The notes below the pieces were generated by a model. That model made no database searches. It was not told where the DNA came from and saw only the letters and a program-made list of their open reading frames with translations. The position numbers and the translations under genes are program-made. From contig JADJJZ010000001.1 in the NCBI GenBank assembly GCA_016706255.1, forward strand, positions 186,001 through 250,000: DNA of 64,000 nt, in the 5' to 3' direction. Source of the DNA: Bacteroidota bacterium (GTDB lineage Bacteria > Bacteroidota > Bacteroidia > Chitinophagales > BACL12). Shown piece after piece: positions 8,333-17,959 of this stretch; the stretch's first letter is position 1, and every line of letters begins with the position of its first letter.

Positions 8333-9559
8333 TTATTCGTAACGGAGGGCTTCAATTGGGTCGAGGCGTGAGGCGCGACGAGCAGGCATATATCCCGCTG
8401 CAACACCTGTGATAACACAAACGGTTAAACCAACAAAAATCCAAATCCAGGGAAGGATAAATTTGGCGCTAAGTGCCAGTGCAACGAGGTTTCCGATTAC
8501 AATTCCAAGTATAATTCCGCAGATACCACCAATGATACAAATTACGATACTTTCAATAAGGAACTGACTTCGAATGGTAGCCCTGTTTGCGCCAATTGCC
8601 ATACTTACACCAATTTCGCGGGTGCGTTCGTTTACCTGAACGAGCATAATATTCATCAGTCCGATGGCAGCACCAATCAGGGTGATAAATCCGATAAACA
8701 TGGCACCAAAGGCAACATATTTTAAATTATCGAGCATTACATTTACTACGCTATCACTTTTGGAGATGGTAAAATCATCCGCCTCTCCTAACTTCAGTTT
8801 ACGTACCTGGCGCATAAGTCCTGTTGCATCTCCAATTGCCGGTTCCATATCTGTAGGATTATTTACGCCCACAGAAATTACGTATGAATCGATACCGGGC
8901 TGAGGAAACACACTTCTTGCAGTAGTGAGCGGAATTAACACCCTCGTATCCGACTGCATAAAACTGCTGCCTTTTGCTTCGAGAATACCGATAACACGGA
9001 AATACTGGTTATTAATAGAAATACCTTTATCGATAGGATTATCTTTTTCGGTAAATATTTTTTTTGCGACATCACTGCCAAGTACTACAACGCGGGAAGC
9101 GCTTTCGAGTTCTGTTCCTGAAAAGCCGCGGCCGGAGCTAATCGTATAACCGCCAATGGTAATAAAGTTTTCATCTACCCCTATAACATCCACATTGGGG
9201 TTGGTCTTTTTTTCAGCCTGCTTAACAATAGCGGAGCCGCGGATAAACACGCTGGAAATAGAAACATAACTACCCTGATATTGAAAATCGTTTTTAAAGT
9301 TTGTCGCTTCCTTGTAGCTGATTGCCGGTTTCGGCTTTTCATTACCATCGGAAATCTCATTAAAGTTCCGGATGGAGAAGGAATTTGCGCCCAAAGTGGC
9401 AAAATTTGAGTTTATAGAGCCCTCCAGTGCATCAATAGCCGTCAGTATGCCGATTAGTGCCATCAACCCAATTGCGATGATTGTAATGGTTATTATGCTT
9501 CGCAAGCGGTTAGCACGGATAGCACGCAGGGCCAGACTGATATTTTCTTTTAGCGTCAA
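8333..9559 (-). CDS. FtsX/MacB-type ABC transporter permease
   Basis: 408 residues with the MacB layout. A short cytoplasmic N-terminus is followed by the first membrane helix (about residues 20-42, SIITITIIAIGLMALIGILT). A periplasmic MacB core domain follows (about 45-265). Three more helices form the C-terminal FtsX domain, with the LVQVNERTREIGVSMAIGAN loop between helices 2 and 3, and the end is ARRASRLDPIEALRYE. Such permeases pair with a LolD/MacB-type ATPase to export or extract lipoproteins, peptides or drugs. No ATPase gene is adjacent, so the substrate cannot be assigned. Confidence 0.9.
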   Translation of the reverse strand: MTLKENISLALRAIRANRLRSIITITIIAIGLMALIGILTAIDALEGSINSNFATLGANSFSIRNFNEISDGNEKPKPAISYKEATNFKNDFQYQGSYVSISSVFIRGSAIVKQAEKKTNPNVDVIGVDENFITIGGYTISSGRGFSGTELESASRVVVLGSDVAKKIFTEKDNPIDKGISINNQYFRVIGILEAKGSSFMQSDTRVLIPLTTARSVFPQPGIDSYVISVGVNNPTDMEPAIGDATGLMRQVRKLKLGEADDFTISKSDSVVNVMLDNLKYVAFGAMFIGFITLIGAAIGLMNIMLVQVNERTREIGVSMAIGANRATIRSQFLIESIVICIIGGICGIILGIVIGNLVALALSAKFILPWIWIFVGLTVCVITGVAAGYMPARRASRLDPIEALRYE

Positions 9560-9691
9560 GTGATAAAATGTGGTGTAAAATTAAGGGATTGGGAGAAGAA
9601 TGTATTGTTAACGTTTATTAATTATTTCAAATTCTGAACACTTAATCTTAACAAGATTATTTTGGATATCGAGATTACATCAATGACCAAT

Positions 9692-11590
9692 TTATTTGTG
9701 AAAAAACTTTTTGGTGATTGTTTTTTCTTTTGTAAAAATACAAATCAAATAAATTCCGGGTGCATAAGTATTGATATCAATTTCTGTTACGGCATCTGTT
9801 AATTGTGCTTTATAAACTAATTCACCTGTTATGTTGGTAATAATTACATTATTATTTGTTGAATCGACTCCATATATTATAATACTGTTTTCTAAAATAT
9901 CAAACGAAATTTCTGATACAGAATCAATGGGAGTGGGTGTATTTGCAACTGTAAATTGCTCAGAGCGGTCAGATAAAATATAATAGGCATATGGTGAATC
10001 CTTTCTCATCGCCACATAACAAACATAACTTGAGTCGGTAATAAGTGGATTTGAATGATAATCTTCCAAGTGTGCCGGCAAGGTAACATGTAAAGCATTT
10101 CCATCAGGAGTAACTGACACCTTAGAAGCCCCGAGATCATTAGTTAAGTTATGGGCATCAATAGTTTCAGATGCAGGTGCAATAAATATATTATATGATT
10201 TCAAATAATCTTCAAAGTAAACAGATGGAAAGTCAACTATCAAATCTATTGAATCATTTGAAATGTAATTATCATAAATAATTGGGGTTAGATGAAAATA
10301 GGGTGCATAAAAAAGATCCGCTGCCTGATTTACCTTAGAAGAAATAAATGAGGTGTTTGTAGAATCTGGATAGGTTAAAACGTAAAGATAATATTGTTCA
10401 AAAAATACAGGCGTTATGTCGGGATAAATATAAAAATCAGCAGGTAGGGTAAAATTATACTGATTATAATCCTCAAGCGTTACATCATGGTAATATACAT
10501 CTTCCAAACCAAGCAGATCTTCTAAATCAAGATAATCATACGGTGAAACAACTAATTTAATTCCACCAATACCTACTGTATCTTCATCATAATTAAAAGT
10601 TACATTAAAATCAGTAATTGTTCCCTCATCACCCGGAAAGTAATCTAAACTGATAGAAGGAGTTGGTGCTGCGTTTTGATTCAGATATTCGGGATTTGAA
10701 CCAACTGAAACAGAATTTTGTGTTACCAGTATACCATCATTAATGGAAAAAATAAACGCTTTGTAATTAATTCCACCGGTAATAATATTACCTTCAAAAT
10801 CGCGAAGTATGCCTGATAAATTTATATTATCGTATACTGTATTTGGCAGTATACTTATAAATTGATCTTCGTCTAAACTATCTATTGAATCAAGTGGTAA
10901 AGTAGTGACATAATCGGAAGTCAATACTATTCTATATTCACTTACTGTTTCTTGATTACACGCCGGTCCAAAGCTCAGGTATAGATCAGCGGCAGTGTTT
11001 GTTTCGCCAAACTCTTCCAGAAATAAGTTTTCTGCAATTGAAGCTGCGTAAAATGTCGTCAACGCACCTTCACCCGGGGTAGCATTATAGGCATAATCAC
11101 GAATAAAATATACAGGTGAGTATAGCTTGCCCGGAGAACTAATACAGAGGCGCACCCATCCATAATAAGTTTGACCGTCAACATTGAAATTACAGCCTAT
11201 AAATACTTCATTATTTATAAATTCATCTCCATAAATTGGGAATGCAATGTTATTTGCATATAAAAACACCCAATAATCGGAATTAAACGACAAGTCACCA
11301 TTTATATTAAAACCCATTGATTCTATTGCCTGTTCATAAATACCTCCGTTTAGGGCAGCCACAGAACAAATTATTGAATTTTCGCCGTAGACATAGCTAG
11401 TATATTCATAAAAATTAAATTGTATATCATTAATTCCATCATCATTAAAATCAATAGGATAGATATCATTAGCATTACTGTAAAAATCCGGATCTATATC
11501 CGTATATACCAGTTGAGCATCGACACTTTTGGAATGTAGCAAAAATGTGCCTGCAATGGAGGCATATATTGTTAAATCCATTTTTTTCAT
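9692..11590 (-). CDS. T9SS-sorted secreted protein, large paralogue
   Basis: 632 residues. The signal-like N-terminus ends SVDAQ and is followed by LVYTDIDPD, then DFNDDGINDIQFNFYEY, YYGWVRLCISSPG and IRDYAYNATPGEG, the same order of motifs as in the other paralogues. The remainder holds three repeated beta-rich units of about 100-120 residues, each with a -SEYRIVLTSDYV- or KSYNIFIAPASE-like strand, and a final T9SS sorting domain (NNVIITNITGELVYKAQL). It shares overall architecture with the gene directly upstream (11667-13577), so the two probably arose by duplication. Role unknown, likely surface or extracellular. Confidence 0.8.
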   Translation of the reverse strand: MKKMDLTIYASIAGTFLLHSKSVDAQLVYTDIDPDFYSNANDIYPIDFNDDGINDIQFNFYEYTSYVYGENSIICSVAALNGGIYEQAIESMGFNINGDLSFNSDYWVFLYANNIAFPIYGDEFINNEVFIGCNFNVDGQTYYGWVRLCISSPGKLYSPVYFIRDYAYNATPGEGALTTFYAASIAENLFLEEFGETNTAADLYLSFGPACNQETVSEYRIVLTSDYVTTLPLDSIDSLDEDQFISILPNTVYDNINLSGILRDFEGNIITGGINYKAFIFSINDGILVTQNSVSVGSNPEYLNQNAAPTPSISLDYFPGDEGTITDFNVTFNYDEDTVGIGGIKLVVSPYDYLDLEDLLGLEDVYYHDVTLEDYNQYNFTLPADFYIYPDITPVFFEQYYLYVLTYPDSTNTSFISSKVNQAADLFYAPYFHLTPIIYDNYISNDSIDLIVDFPSVYFEDYLKSYNIFIAPASETIDAHNLTNDLGASKVSVTPDGNALHVTLPAHLEDYHSNPLITDSSYVCYVAMRKDSPYAYYILSDRSEQFTVANTPTPIDSVSEISFDILENSIIIYGVDSTNNNVIITNITGELVYKAQLTDAVTEIDINTYAPGIYLICIFTKEKTITKKFFHK

Positions 11591-11607
11591 CTGATATAAA
11601 ATTAAGT

Positions 11608-11638
11608 TAAAGTTAATAAAACTGCGCTAAAACACAAA
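11608..11638 (-). promoter_or_regulatory. Bacteroidota-type promoter for the 632-residue T9SS protein
   Basis: Reading the reverse strand, TTTG (11638-11635) and TAACTTTA (11615-11608) are separated by exactly 19 bp. The -7 element ends 17 bp before the start codon at 11590. Confidence 0.6.
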
Positions 11639-11666
11639 ACAGCATCTTAAAACGTTTTTGTTCATT

Positions 11667-13577
11667 TTAAAATAAATAAATCTGTTGCCGATAATTAACA
11701 ACACCACTTTCAATTTCAATAATATAGATACCTTCGGGTAAGTCCGGAATTAATAATTCATAATTTGTTCCTGAAAAATTCTTGCGGATTATTTCCTGGC
11801 CTATATCATTTAAAATAATTATCGTGTGATTTTCTTCTGAAGCTCCATCAATATAAATCAAATTATTATCAGCCCATATTTTAGGTGCCGCTATAAGGTT
11901 TGATTCCTGTATTTGTTCAACTAATGGTTCTTCTAAAATAAATTCAGCAGGGGCGGCAAGTGAATAAAAATCCGGAGCAAAATCAAAATCACCTACTAAA
12001 GCCACGTAAACTTTATACGGTTGGTTAAATTGAATATTATTACCATCTGTATCATAATTAATTTCTGCTAAGTTGATATCAAGATCTGATCCTGAAGGAG
12101 CAACATCAATTCGTTTTATTGAAGGAATTGCCGGAATATCGTCAATTGTAATAATTTCATCCGATTTAGCAATAAAAATTCGGTAATATTTAAGATTTTC
12201 TTCAGTTTGCAACATTGGAAAATACAATTGAATATCTGCTCCCGTACCTGTGGAGTCCACTATTGTAACAGTAGGTGCTACTTCATAGTTATAATATTTA
12301 AAATATCCAAAGGTATTGTCATAGGTTGGGATTGAATTTGTGATACTATCCGGTATGGAAACAATGTTTAAATAATATTTTTCATAAAGATTGGGTGTTA
12401 AGGAACTGTAAATTAATTTATCCGGAGTAAACATTACGTAATTGGAACCTGAATCAGGTAAAAATTCAATATAATATTCAGAACCTAAGGCTAATAATTC
12501 CCCGATTTCCATCCAACTATCGGAAATATATGCGCGCAATGTTGCAAGATTAGTAGATGGCATATAAAAACTTCCATAAATGCCTGATATGTCAGAGATC
12601 TCAGCATCAGAACCCATACTAATATCCATGGCAACCTGAGCCTCTCTATAAATAAATGCCATATTATTTGATGCATACGATAAATCATTTTCAGATACAA
12701 TTATACCATCAGCAACTGAAAGGATAATAGCCTCGTAATACATGCCCGGTAACAGGGGATTACCATATAAATCGCGAGTTTCTTCAGTGAAATTTATTGT
12801 GATATCAGCACCGGTTGGAGTCAACTCAGTATAGCGTTCGGAAGTTAATGCATTTGCCTCTTCAAGTGATGGTGCAAGAAAATAATTAAATAAAATTACC
12901 CGATATGCACTAATGTTGCTTTCATCATCAGCTTTTTGAAAATGCAATTGCAAATCATTTGGGGTTCCGGTTTCTCCCGCATCACTTAAAACAGGAAATT
13001 GTGCTGTTCCAATATGTACATTTATTGGTGCCGGTGAATCAGGTGTTAAATTAAATGCAAGTTCCTTAACAATTAGCTTAGGCAGTTGATACGCATCAGC
13101 TTGATATAATCCTAATCTGACCCAACCATAATGTGAATTACCATCAATTTCGAAACGCATTCCAATATAACTGTTGTTATTAACCCACGAAGTACCTTCA
13201 TAAAAATGAATCAAACCATCATGTCGATAGCAATAAACAAATGACTGGTTATTTACATTGAAATCCAAGTCAGGGCTAACAACATCTCCCTCAAACATTT
13301 GCAACAGACCGCTATCAGTTGCGATTTCAGCATAATTTGTTAAATAAATTTTTTGTACCGTAAAAATTCCAAAGGCTGACGAGGCCCACCACATAGAAGC
13401 ATGCATCATCATTTCTGACACACCATCCTGGTTCAAATCAATCGGATAATCCATATCACCAGCCACAAAGACATCCGGATCAATATTAAAATAAGTCATT
13501 TGCGCATTTGCTGCATTGGAAAGCCCTAAAAGCAGACTTGAAGCTGTGGAATAGGCAGCTAAAGATTCTATTTTCAT
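11667..13577 (-). CDS. T9SS-sorted secreted protein, large paralogue
   Basis: 636 residues. The signal peptide ends in NAANAQ and is followed by MTYFNIDPDVF, DLNQDGVSEMMMHA, HYGWVRLGLYQAD and VKELAFNLTPDSP, matching the family order. Repeated beta-rich units follow (for example SAYRVILFNYFLAPSLEEAN, LKYYRIFIAKSDEIITIDDI). The end is a T9SS type A sorting domain (HTIIILNDIGQEIIRKNF). A reverse-strand TATTTTTG element lies 14 bp before the start. Function unknown. Confidence 0.8.
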   Translation of the reverse strand: MKIESLAAYSTASSLLLGLSNAANAQMTYFNIDPDVFVAGDMDYPIDLNQDGVSEMMMHASMWWASSAFGIFTVQKIYLTNYAEIATDSGLLQMFEGDVVSPDLDFNVNNQSFVYCYRHDGLIHFYEGTSWVNNNSYIGMRFEIDGNSHYGWVRLGLYQADAYQLPKLIVKELAFNLTPDSPAPINVHIGTAQFPVLSDAGETGTPNDLQLHFQKADDESNISAYRVILFNYFLAPSLEEANALTSERYTELTPTGADITINFTEETRDLYGNPLLPGMYYEAIILSVADGIIVSENDLSYASNNMAFIYREAQVAMDISMGSDAEISDISGIYGSFYMPSTNLATLRAYISDSWMEIGELLALGSEYYIEFLPDSGSNYVMFTPDKLIYSSLTPNLYEKYYLNIVSIPDSITNSIPTYDNTFGYFKYYNYEVAPTVTIVDSTGTGADIQLYFPMLQTEENLKYYRIFIAKSDEIITIDDIPAIPSIKRIDVAPSGSDLDINLAEINYDTDGNNIQFNQPYKVYVALVGDFDFAPDFYSLAAPAEFILEEPLVEQIQESNLIAAPKIWADNNLIYIDGASEENHTIIILNDIGQEIIRKNFSGTNYELLIPDLPEGIYIIEIESGVVNYRQQIYLF

Positions 13578-13590
13578 GGTGGAGTTTTAT

Positions 13591-13598
13591 CAAAAATA
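13591..13598 (-). promoter_or_regulatory. Candidate -7 element for the 636-residue T9SS protein
   Basis: On the reverse strand TATTTTTG matches TANNTTTG 14 bp before the ATG at 13577. No TTTG -33 element is seen at the usual distance, so this is tentative. Confidence 0.4.
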
Positions 13599-13694
13599 CA
13601 GGTTTTTAATTAAAATGGCAGTTATCAGATATAATTTTAGACCTGCCTAAAAAATAATTTTGCATACCTTAAACTAAAACTGCGTTAGCTTTGT

Positions 13695-13702
13695 TACCTT
13701 TG
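13695..13702 (+). promoter_or_regulatory. Candidate -7 element of the aconitase promoter
   Basis: TACCTTTG matches the Bacteroidota -7 consensus 28 bp before the aconitase ATG. A -33 TTTG is not evident at 19-21 bp upstream. Confidence 0.45.
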
Positions 13703-13730
13703 CAGACGAATTCAAAAAACACCTTCAGAT

Positions 13731-15989
13731 ATGGCTTTCGATATTGAAATGATTAAACAGGTTTATGCTAATTATCCTTCAAAAATTGCTGCTGCAAGAG
13801 CTATTCTCAACCGCCCTTTAACGCTTACTGAAAAGATTTTATATGCTCATCTGAGCGAAGGTATTGCGACAAAAAGTTATAGTCGCGGGGAAGATTACGT
13901 GGATTTTGGTCCGGATCGTGTTGCGATGCAGGATGCAACTGCTCAGATGGCTTTGTTACAATTTATGAGTGCCGGCAAAAAAAAGGTGGCTGTGCCTTCA
14001 ACTGTGCATTGCGATCACTTAATTCAGGCGAAAGTAGGTGCACAGCAGGATTTAGCTTCGGCATTAGAAAGTAGCAAAGAAGTATTTGATTTTCTTGCTT
14101 CGGTTTCAAATAAATACGGCATCGGTTTCTGGAAGCCGGGTGCGGGAATTATACATCAGGTTGTTTTGGAAAACTATGCTTTTCCGGGTGGTATGATGAT
14201 TGGAACCGATAGTCACACTGTAAATGCAGGTGGTTTAGGTATGGTAGCGATTGGTGTTGGTGGTGCTGATGCAGTGGATGTGATGGCGGGTTTTCCGTGG
14301 GAATTGAAAATGCCGAAATTAATTGGGGTGAAATTAACCGGTAAAATGAGTGGATGGACCAGCGCGAAAGATGTAATTCTGAAAGTTGCCGGTATTTTAA
14401 CGGTAAAAGGTGGAACAGGTGCTATTGTGGAATATTTTGGCGAAGGTGCTGAAAGTATTTCCTGCACCGGAAAAGGAACTATTTGTAATATGGGTGCTGA
14501 AATTGGAGCAACTACTTCGGTATTTGGATACGATGACAGCATGCGCAGATATTTAAATGCAACCGACCGTGCAGATATTGTTGCACTGGCTGATACTGTT
14601 GCAGCACATTTAAATGGTGATGCAGAAGTTTATGCAAATCCGGCTGCTTATTTTGACCAATTAATTGAAATTAATCTGAGTGAATTGGAACCACATGTAA
14701 ATGGTCCTTTTACACCGGATTTAGCATGGCCGATTTCTAAATTAAAAGATGCGGTTATTGCAAATAACTGGCCTGCTGAATTAGAAGTAGGTTTAATTGG
14801 CTCATGCACGAATTCAAGTTATGAAGATTTAGATCGTGCAGCTTCATTGGCTAAACAGGCAGTAGCAAAAAGATTAAAAGTAAAATCAGAATTCACGATA
14901 ACACCGGGTAGTGAACAAGTTCGTTACACCGTTGAACGCGATGGTATTTTAGCTGATTTCGAAAAAATTGGCGGTGTGGTTTTAGCGAATGCCTGCGGAC
15001 CATGTATCGGACAATGGGCGCGTCATAGCAACGATCCTGAAAGAAAAAATACCATCATTACTTCTTTCAACAGAAACTTTGCAAAACGTAACGATGGCAA
15101 TCCAAATACCCATGCTTTTGTTGCTTCACCAGAAATTGTAACAGCTTTGGCTATTGCAGGTTCAATTACATTTAATCCGCTTACCGATACATTAATTAAT
15201 GAAGATGGTGTTGCCGTAATGTTAGATGAACCTAAAGGTTTAGAATTACCAACTAAAGGATTTGCTGTTGAAGATGCAGGATATATTGAACCGGCAGTTG
15301 ATGGCAGTAATGTAAGTGTTTTGGTGGCAACTGATTCAAAACGTTTGCAATTATTAGCGCCATTTAAAGCATGGGAAGGCACTGATTTAAGGGGATTAAA
15401 ATTATTAATCAAAGCAAAAGGTAAATGTACAACTGACCATATATCGATGGCTGGTCCGTGGTTAAAATTCCGTGGTCACCTGGATAATATTTCGAATAAT
15501 ATGTTGATTGGTGCATTAAATTATTTTAATGAAAAAACAGATTCAGTAAAAAACCAATTAACGGGTGCTTATGAATCGGTTCCAAAAGTGCAGCGCGATT
15601 ATAAAGCTGCAGGAATTGGCAGTATTGTAGTTGGTGATGAAAATTACGGTGAAGGTTCAAGCCGCGAACACGCAGCAATGGAGCCGAGATTTTTAGGCGT
15701 GCGCGCGATATTAGTAAAATCGTTTGCGCGTATTCACGAAACCAATTTGAAAAAACAAGGTATGCTTGCATTAACCTTTGCTGATAAAAATGATTACGAT
15801 AAAATTCAGGAGGATGATGTTATTGATATTGTTGGTTTAACCACATTTTCACCAAATGTTCCGTTAACATTGGTTTTAAATCACAGCAATGGAACAACCG
15901 AATCAATAACAGTGAATCACACTTACAATGAACAACAAATTGAATGGTTCAAAGCAGGTTCAGCTTTAAATTTGATTGGCGATAAATAA
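13731..15989 (+). CDS. acn: Aconitate hydratase (mitochondrial-type aconitase)
   Basis: 752 residues, the length of the mitochondrial-type AcnA/ACO2 clade. It interconverts citrate and isocitrate in the TCA cycle through a 4Fe-4S cluster. The three cluster ligands are visible: C359 in [14 protein letters not shown], and C422 and C425 in [10 protein letters not shown]. Substrate-binding segments include [13 protein letters not shown] and, in the C-terminal swivel domain, [19 protein letters not shown]. The gene is monocistronic, with a -7-like promoter element upstream and a strong terminator downstream. Confidence 0.97.
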   Translation: MAFDIEMIKQVYANYPSKIAAARAILNRPLTLTEKILYAHLSEGIATKSYSRGEDYVDFGPDRVAMQDATAQMALLQFMSAGKKKVAVPSTVHCDHLIQAKVGAQQDLASALESSKEVFDFLASVSNKYGIGFWKPGAGIIHQVVLENYAFPGGMMIGTDSHTVNAGGLGMVAIGVGGADAVDVMAGFPWELKMPKLIGVKLTGKMSGWTSAKDVILKVAGILTVKGGTGAIVEYFGEGAESISCTGKGTICNMGAEIGATTSVFGYDDSMRRYLNATDRADIVALADTVAAHLNGDAEVYANPAAYFDQLIEINLSELEPHVNGPFTPDLAWPISKLKDAVIANNWPAELEVGLIGSCTNSSYEDLDRAASLAKQAVAKRLKVKSEFTITPGSEQVRYTVERDGILADFEKIGGVVLANACGPCIGQWARHSNDPERKNTIITSFNRNFAKRNDGNPNTHAFVASPEIVTALAIAGSITFNPLTDTLINEDGVAVMLDEPKGLELPTKGFAVEDAGYIEPAVDGSNVSVLVATDSKRLQLLAPFKAWEGTDLRGLKLLIKAKGKCTTDHISMAGPWLKFRGHLDNISNNMLIGALNYFNEKTDSVKNQLTGAYESVPKVQRDYKAAGIGSIVVGDENYGEGSSREHAAMEPRFLGVRAILVKSFARIHETNLKKQGMLALTFADKNDYDKIQEDDVIDIVGLTTFSPNVPLTLVLNHSNGTTESITVNHTYNEQQIEWFKAGSALNLIGDK

Positions 15990-16006
15990 TTAAATTTTTA
16001 TTAAAT

Positions 16007-16042
16007 AAAAAGCATGTATTTTAAACGATACATGCTTTTTTT
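16007..16042 (+). terminator. Rho-independent terminator after aconitase
   Basis: A stem AGCATGTAT / ATACATGCT, extended by A:T pairs, is followed by seven T residues just after the aconitase stop. The A-rich 5' side could also serve the converging reverse-strand gene. Confidence 0.85.
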
Positions 16043-16110
16043 GTTTTAAGGATTTAGAACCTGGTATTCCAACCAACTATCTAATTCGCTCAAAAAATAT
16101 TGTGGTGGTA

Positions 16111-16461
16111 TTATAATTTGTATAAACTGTCAATTTTTGAAATTAACTGCTGCAAATTAATTTCATTTAACTCGGTTGCAGGAATCACTACATTTAAGAC
16201 ATTGTTTTCACGTTTAAAAACAGCAGGCAACTTCGTTTTATTTCCCGGATATAAGGTTTCAAATTCATCTTTATGTAAAAAAACAGGTGCTGAAGGGAGT
16301 GTTTTTAAAAAGTTTTCCCATTCAGGTTCGATTACAAATGTGCCATAGGTAATAGCGCATAAGCTGCATGGATAGGTGCGCGGACTAAATGTTTTATGCA
16401 TCGAATCGAGCCAGCCATTCCATTTTCCACCATTAGCGTTGTATACAAAAACCAGTTCCAT
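16111..16461 (-). CDS. Conserved hypothetical protein with a CxxC motif
   Basis: 116 residues, cytoplasmic, no signal peptide. It begins MELVFVYNANGGKWNGWLDS and has YPCSLCAITYG, a CxxC motif that could bind metal or be redox active, followed by WENFLKTLP and VFLHKDEF. I recall similar small proteins in other Bacteroidota but no established function. It converges with aconitase and starts divergently from the gene at 16511, with about 50 bp between the two starts. Confidence 0.7.
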   Translation of the reverse strand: MELVFVYNANGGKWNGWLDSMHKTFSPRTYPCSLCAITYGTFVIEPEWENFLKTLPSAPVFLHKDEFETLYPGNKTKLPAVFKRENNVLNVVIPATELNEINLQQLISKIDSLYKL

Positions 16462-16497
16462 TGTCCGCTAAAACTAAGCACATTTCATCAAATTGAA

Positions 16498-16505
16498 TAA
16501 CTTTG
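16498..16505 (+). promoter_or_regulatory. -7 element TAACTTTG very close to the start codon
   Basis: The -7 match ends only 5 bp before the ATG at 16511, so a transcript from it would be leaderless or nearly so. No TTTG is seen at the standard -33 spacing. Confidence 0.45.
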
Positions 16506-16510
16506 TTATT

Positions 16511-17800
16511 ATGCAATCGGGGAAATATTTATGTTTTTTTGTTTTAATACTGTTTGTAAAACAATTTACGTTTGCTCAGCAGATTTATACTGCAACGATA
16601 TTTAATTCTGAAACCGGAAAACCCTTTGCCAATTGTCCGGTAAAAGTGAATAATTACAATTCCATTAATAGCACAGATAGTTTAGGAAAACTTGAGGTGA
16701 ATTTACCGGATACAGGTAAAATCAGTTTGACGGTTTATGCGCTAAATTGTCATACTGAAGTTGAAATCAAAAAACCCGGCTACCAATTTGAGCCTATTTT
16801 AATATTTTGCCCTACTTATGAATTAGCACCCGTTGATATTACTTACATGGATGCAAATACAATTATTAAAAAAGCTGCAGCAAAAATACCAACCTTATAT
16901 GCCGATTCAGCTTATGTCGCATTTGGGTTTTACCGAAATTATAAAAAAATAAACGGTGTATTTAAAGAATTTACCGAAGGTGATATTGCAACTGTAATGC
17001 GCATCAATAAAAATGAACATGACCAATTAATAAATGAGGAAGCGTTTGGCATTCAAACAATGCGGCGGACAAGGTATACCATACCAATTGATGATTTTTA
17101 CGACCGTGCATTGATGGATTTGTTCAGGCAAAATTTAATTTATCATACTGCTTTTGCGGTGTTTAATCCATATTTTTTCAGACATGCCGAATTTGAAATT
17201 GACAGTGCATCTACTGATAGTACATGGATAATTAATTATAGATTAAGGGGAATTATCGGAGAAAATCATGGCATTGATAATTATGACCCGGATGCTTTTT
17301 TTGGAGAAGGTAAAGAAACCGGTTATTATGTAATTAACAAATCGGATTATGCCATTTTAAAAATTGTTCGCGAAACTATTCGTGATAAACGTTATCAATA
17401 TCCAAAATACAATAATTTCTTAATGCCGGATTTAGAATATACGGGTGAGTTTGATGAAGGTTTTCTGGAAATAAATTTTGTGTTATTTGAGGGAAAATAT
17501 TATTTAAAAAACATTTATCATGCGCATACCAATTCGTTTACGCATGTGGCAACGAATCAGTTATTATATAAGGTTACCGACTACTCGGAATATACATGCG
17601 ATTCTATAGGATATGTGATAACACCAACAATACAACAAACGCTGGAAACCTATGCTAACAATGAACTCGTAAAATATAATTACAATGAAAACGATTGGTT
17701 AACTACTCCCCCATTTTATTTCATCAACCCAGACATCGTTTTTTCCGATATAAGAAAAAGGGGGCAGTTATACGACCTATTTGTTGCAGGTGGAAAATGA
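16511..17800 (+). CDS. Secreted protein with an N-terminal carboxypeptidase-regulatory-like domain
   Basis: 429 residues from the ATG at 16511; an in-frame TTG at 16493 would overlap the promoter element. The signal peptide (KYLCFFVLILFVKQFTFAQ) is followed by a CarboxypepD_reg-like beta-sandwich of about 75 residues (YTATIFNSETGKPFANCPVK). The remaining 320 residues resemble the DUF5686/peptidase-associated proteins of Bacteroidota, with IIKKAAAKIPTLYADSAYVA and YYVINKSDYAILKIVRE. No T9SS domain is seen. It is likely a periplasmic or outer-membrane protein of unknown role. Confidence 0.7.
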   Translation: MQSGKYLCFFVLILFVKQFTFAQQIYTATIFNSETGKPFANCPVKVNNYNSINSTDSLGKLEVNLPDTGKISLTVYALNCHTEVEIKKPGYQFEPILIFCPTYELAPVDITYMDANTIIKKAAAKIPTLYADSAYVAFGFYRNYKKINGVFKEFTEGDIATVMRINKNEHDQLINEEAFGIQTMRRTRYTIPIDDFYDRALMDLFRQNLIYHTAFAVFNPYFFRHAEFEIDSASTDSTWIINYRLRGIIGENHGIDNYDPDAFFGEGKETGYYVINKSDYAILKIVRETIRDKRYQYPKYNNFLMPDLEYTGEFDEGFLEINFVLFEGKYYLKNIYHAHTNSFTHVATNQLLYKVTDYSEYTCDSIGYVITPTIQQTLETYANNELVKYNYNENDWLTTPPFYFINPDIVFSDIRKRGQLYDLFVAGGK

Positions 17801-17959
17801 CTTCTCCCCCCCCAAAAAAAAACACATACTTCATTTTATGAGAAATTAGCGGAAAATGGCTATTAATGTCATGTGACTAAGTAACAAATGTCACATTAGC
17901 CGGTTCGTTTGCAGGTGAACTTTGTAATGAAAATAAGTTTACTTAAAAACGAACATATT

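Noticed and set aside
14213..14542. 109-residue reverse frame inside aconitase
   Set aside because: Antisense shadow of a strongly conserved gene.
15023..15412. 129-residue reverse frame inside aconitase
   Set aside because: Antisense shadow of coding sequence; no independent support.
17805..17830. C8-A9 homopolymer after the gene ending at 17800
   Set aside because: Non-coding and without further structure; probably slippage-prone but not informative.
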